A DNA stretch of 5,438 nt, taken from positions 1-5,438 of the forward strand of contig JAGSPR010000435.1 of NCBI GenBank assembly GCA_018262455.1, written 5' to 3'. Source of the stretch: Deltaproteobacteria bacterium (GTDB taxonomy: Bacteria; Myxococcota; Polyangia; Haliangiales; Haliangiaceae). A program made the position numbers and the translations under genes. This document shows positions 5,280 through 5,438 of this stretch, in pieces. Numbering within the stretch: position 1 is the stretch's first letter; each line of letters begins with the position of its first letter. The notes beneath the pieces are model-generated. The model saw only the letters and a list, made by a program, of their open reading frames with translations, ran no database searches and was not told the origin of the DNA.

Positions 5280-5438
5280 ATGGATGACGTGCTGTCTAGT
5301 GCCTCGAACCTCGAAGATGTTCGTCCGCTGACCCGCGTGTTTCGTGCCCTCGGGGACGAGACGCGCGTGCGCATCGTCGCGCTGCTCGTCCACGGCGAGC
5401 TGTGCGTCTGCCACCTCGAGTCCGCGCTCGGGATCAGC
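5280..5438 (+). CDS. arsR: ArsR-family arsenic-responsive repressor (N-terminal part)
   Basis: The first 53 residues of a winged-helix ArsR/SmtB repressor; the rest lies beyond the window. [20 protein letters not shown] (17-36) is the family's opening helix pair. [14 protein letters not shown] (40-53) holds the C-x-C of the classical arsenite-sensing site (ELCVCDL in E. coli-type ArsR) and the start of the recognition helix-turn-helix. It should repress the divergent arsC fusion and itself until arsenite binds the cysteines. The ATG at 5280 is the first in-frame start, since TGA precedes it at 5274-5276, but it abuts the operator dyad and has no Shine-Dalgarno. A GTG at 5289 is an alternative, and leaderless translation is possible. 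The family call is secure; the exact start is not. Confidence 0.93.
   Translation, partial: MDDVLSSASNLEDVRPLTRVFRALGDETRVRIVALLVHGELCVCHLESALGIS

Overview
The window is GC-rich with strong third-position G/C codon bias. A cold-shock protein, a CcmH of the 'APCCW' type and lipoprotein-anchored haem proteins together look like a Myxococcota (former Deltaproteobacteria) chromosome, perhaps Kofleriaceae/Haliangiales-like. That placement is inference; there is no rRNA or marker gene here. No tRNA, rRNA, CRISPR array, insertion sequence or origin was seen.

Layout. The left part (1-1109) holds three minus-strand genes: a DUF1579-like protein, an unrecognised helical 112-aa protein 17 bp behind it, and a CspA-type cold-shock protein. 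An intergenic stretch (1110-1325) with a perfect 17-bp dyad separates them from two plus-strand genes: a small zinc-ribbon-like protein, and an exported thioredoxin/glutaredoxin domain fused to a CcdA/DsbD-type membrane electron carrier. Head-on to the latter, with only 5 bp between stop codons, lies a minus-strand CcmH-like cytochrome c biogenesis lipoprotein. Divergent from ccmH is a predicted lipoprotein with one CxxCH haem site, resembling four-helix (c'/c556-like) cytochromes. Positions 1326-3959 therefore form a thiol-redox and c-type-haem neighbourhood: a possible source of reducing power, a haem-ligation helper and a possible client.

The right part (3962-5438) is an arsenic-resistance locus. 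A divergent ArsR repressor (cut by the window edge) faces a 284-aa fusion of an LMW-phosphatase-type arsenate reductase (ArsC) with an ArsI/CadI-like VOC domain. In the VOC domain the vicinal cysteine pair of ArsI is replaced by Trp-Arg, while three candidate metal ligands (His, His, Glu) remain. Downstream on the same strand is a decayed 3' fragment of an arsJ-like MFS efflux gene with several reading-frame changes. It still has an intact ribosome-binding site and an upstream motif (ATATCGT) shared with the putative ArsR operator.

Most distinctive are the ArsC-VOC fusion beside a dying arsJ, and the Trx-CcdA fusion with the thioredoxin domain at the N-terminus, the opposite end from DsbD. 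Whether either is undescribed cannot be decided without database searches.
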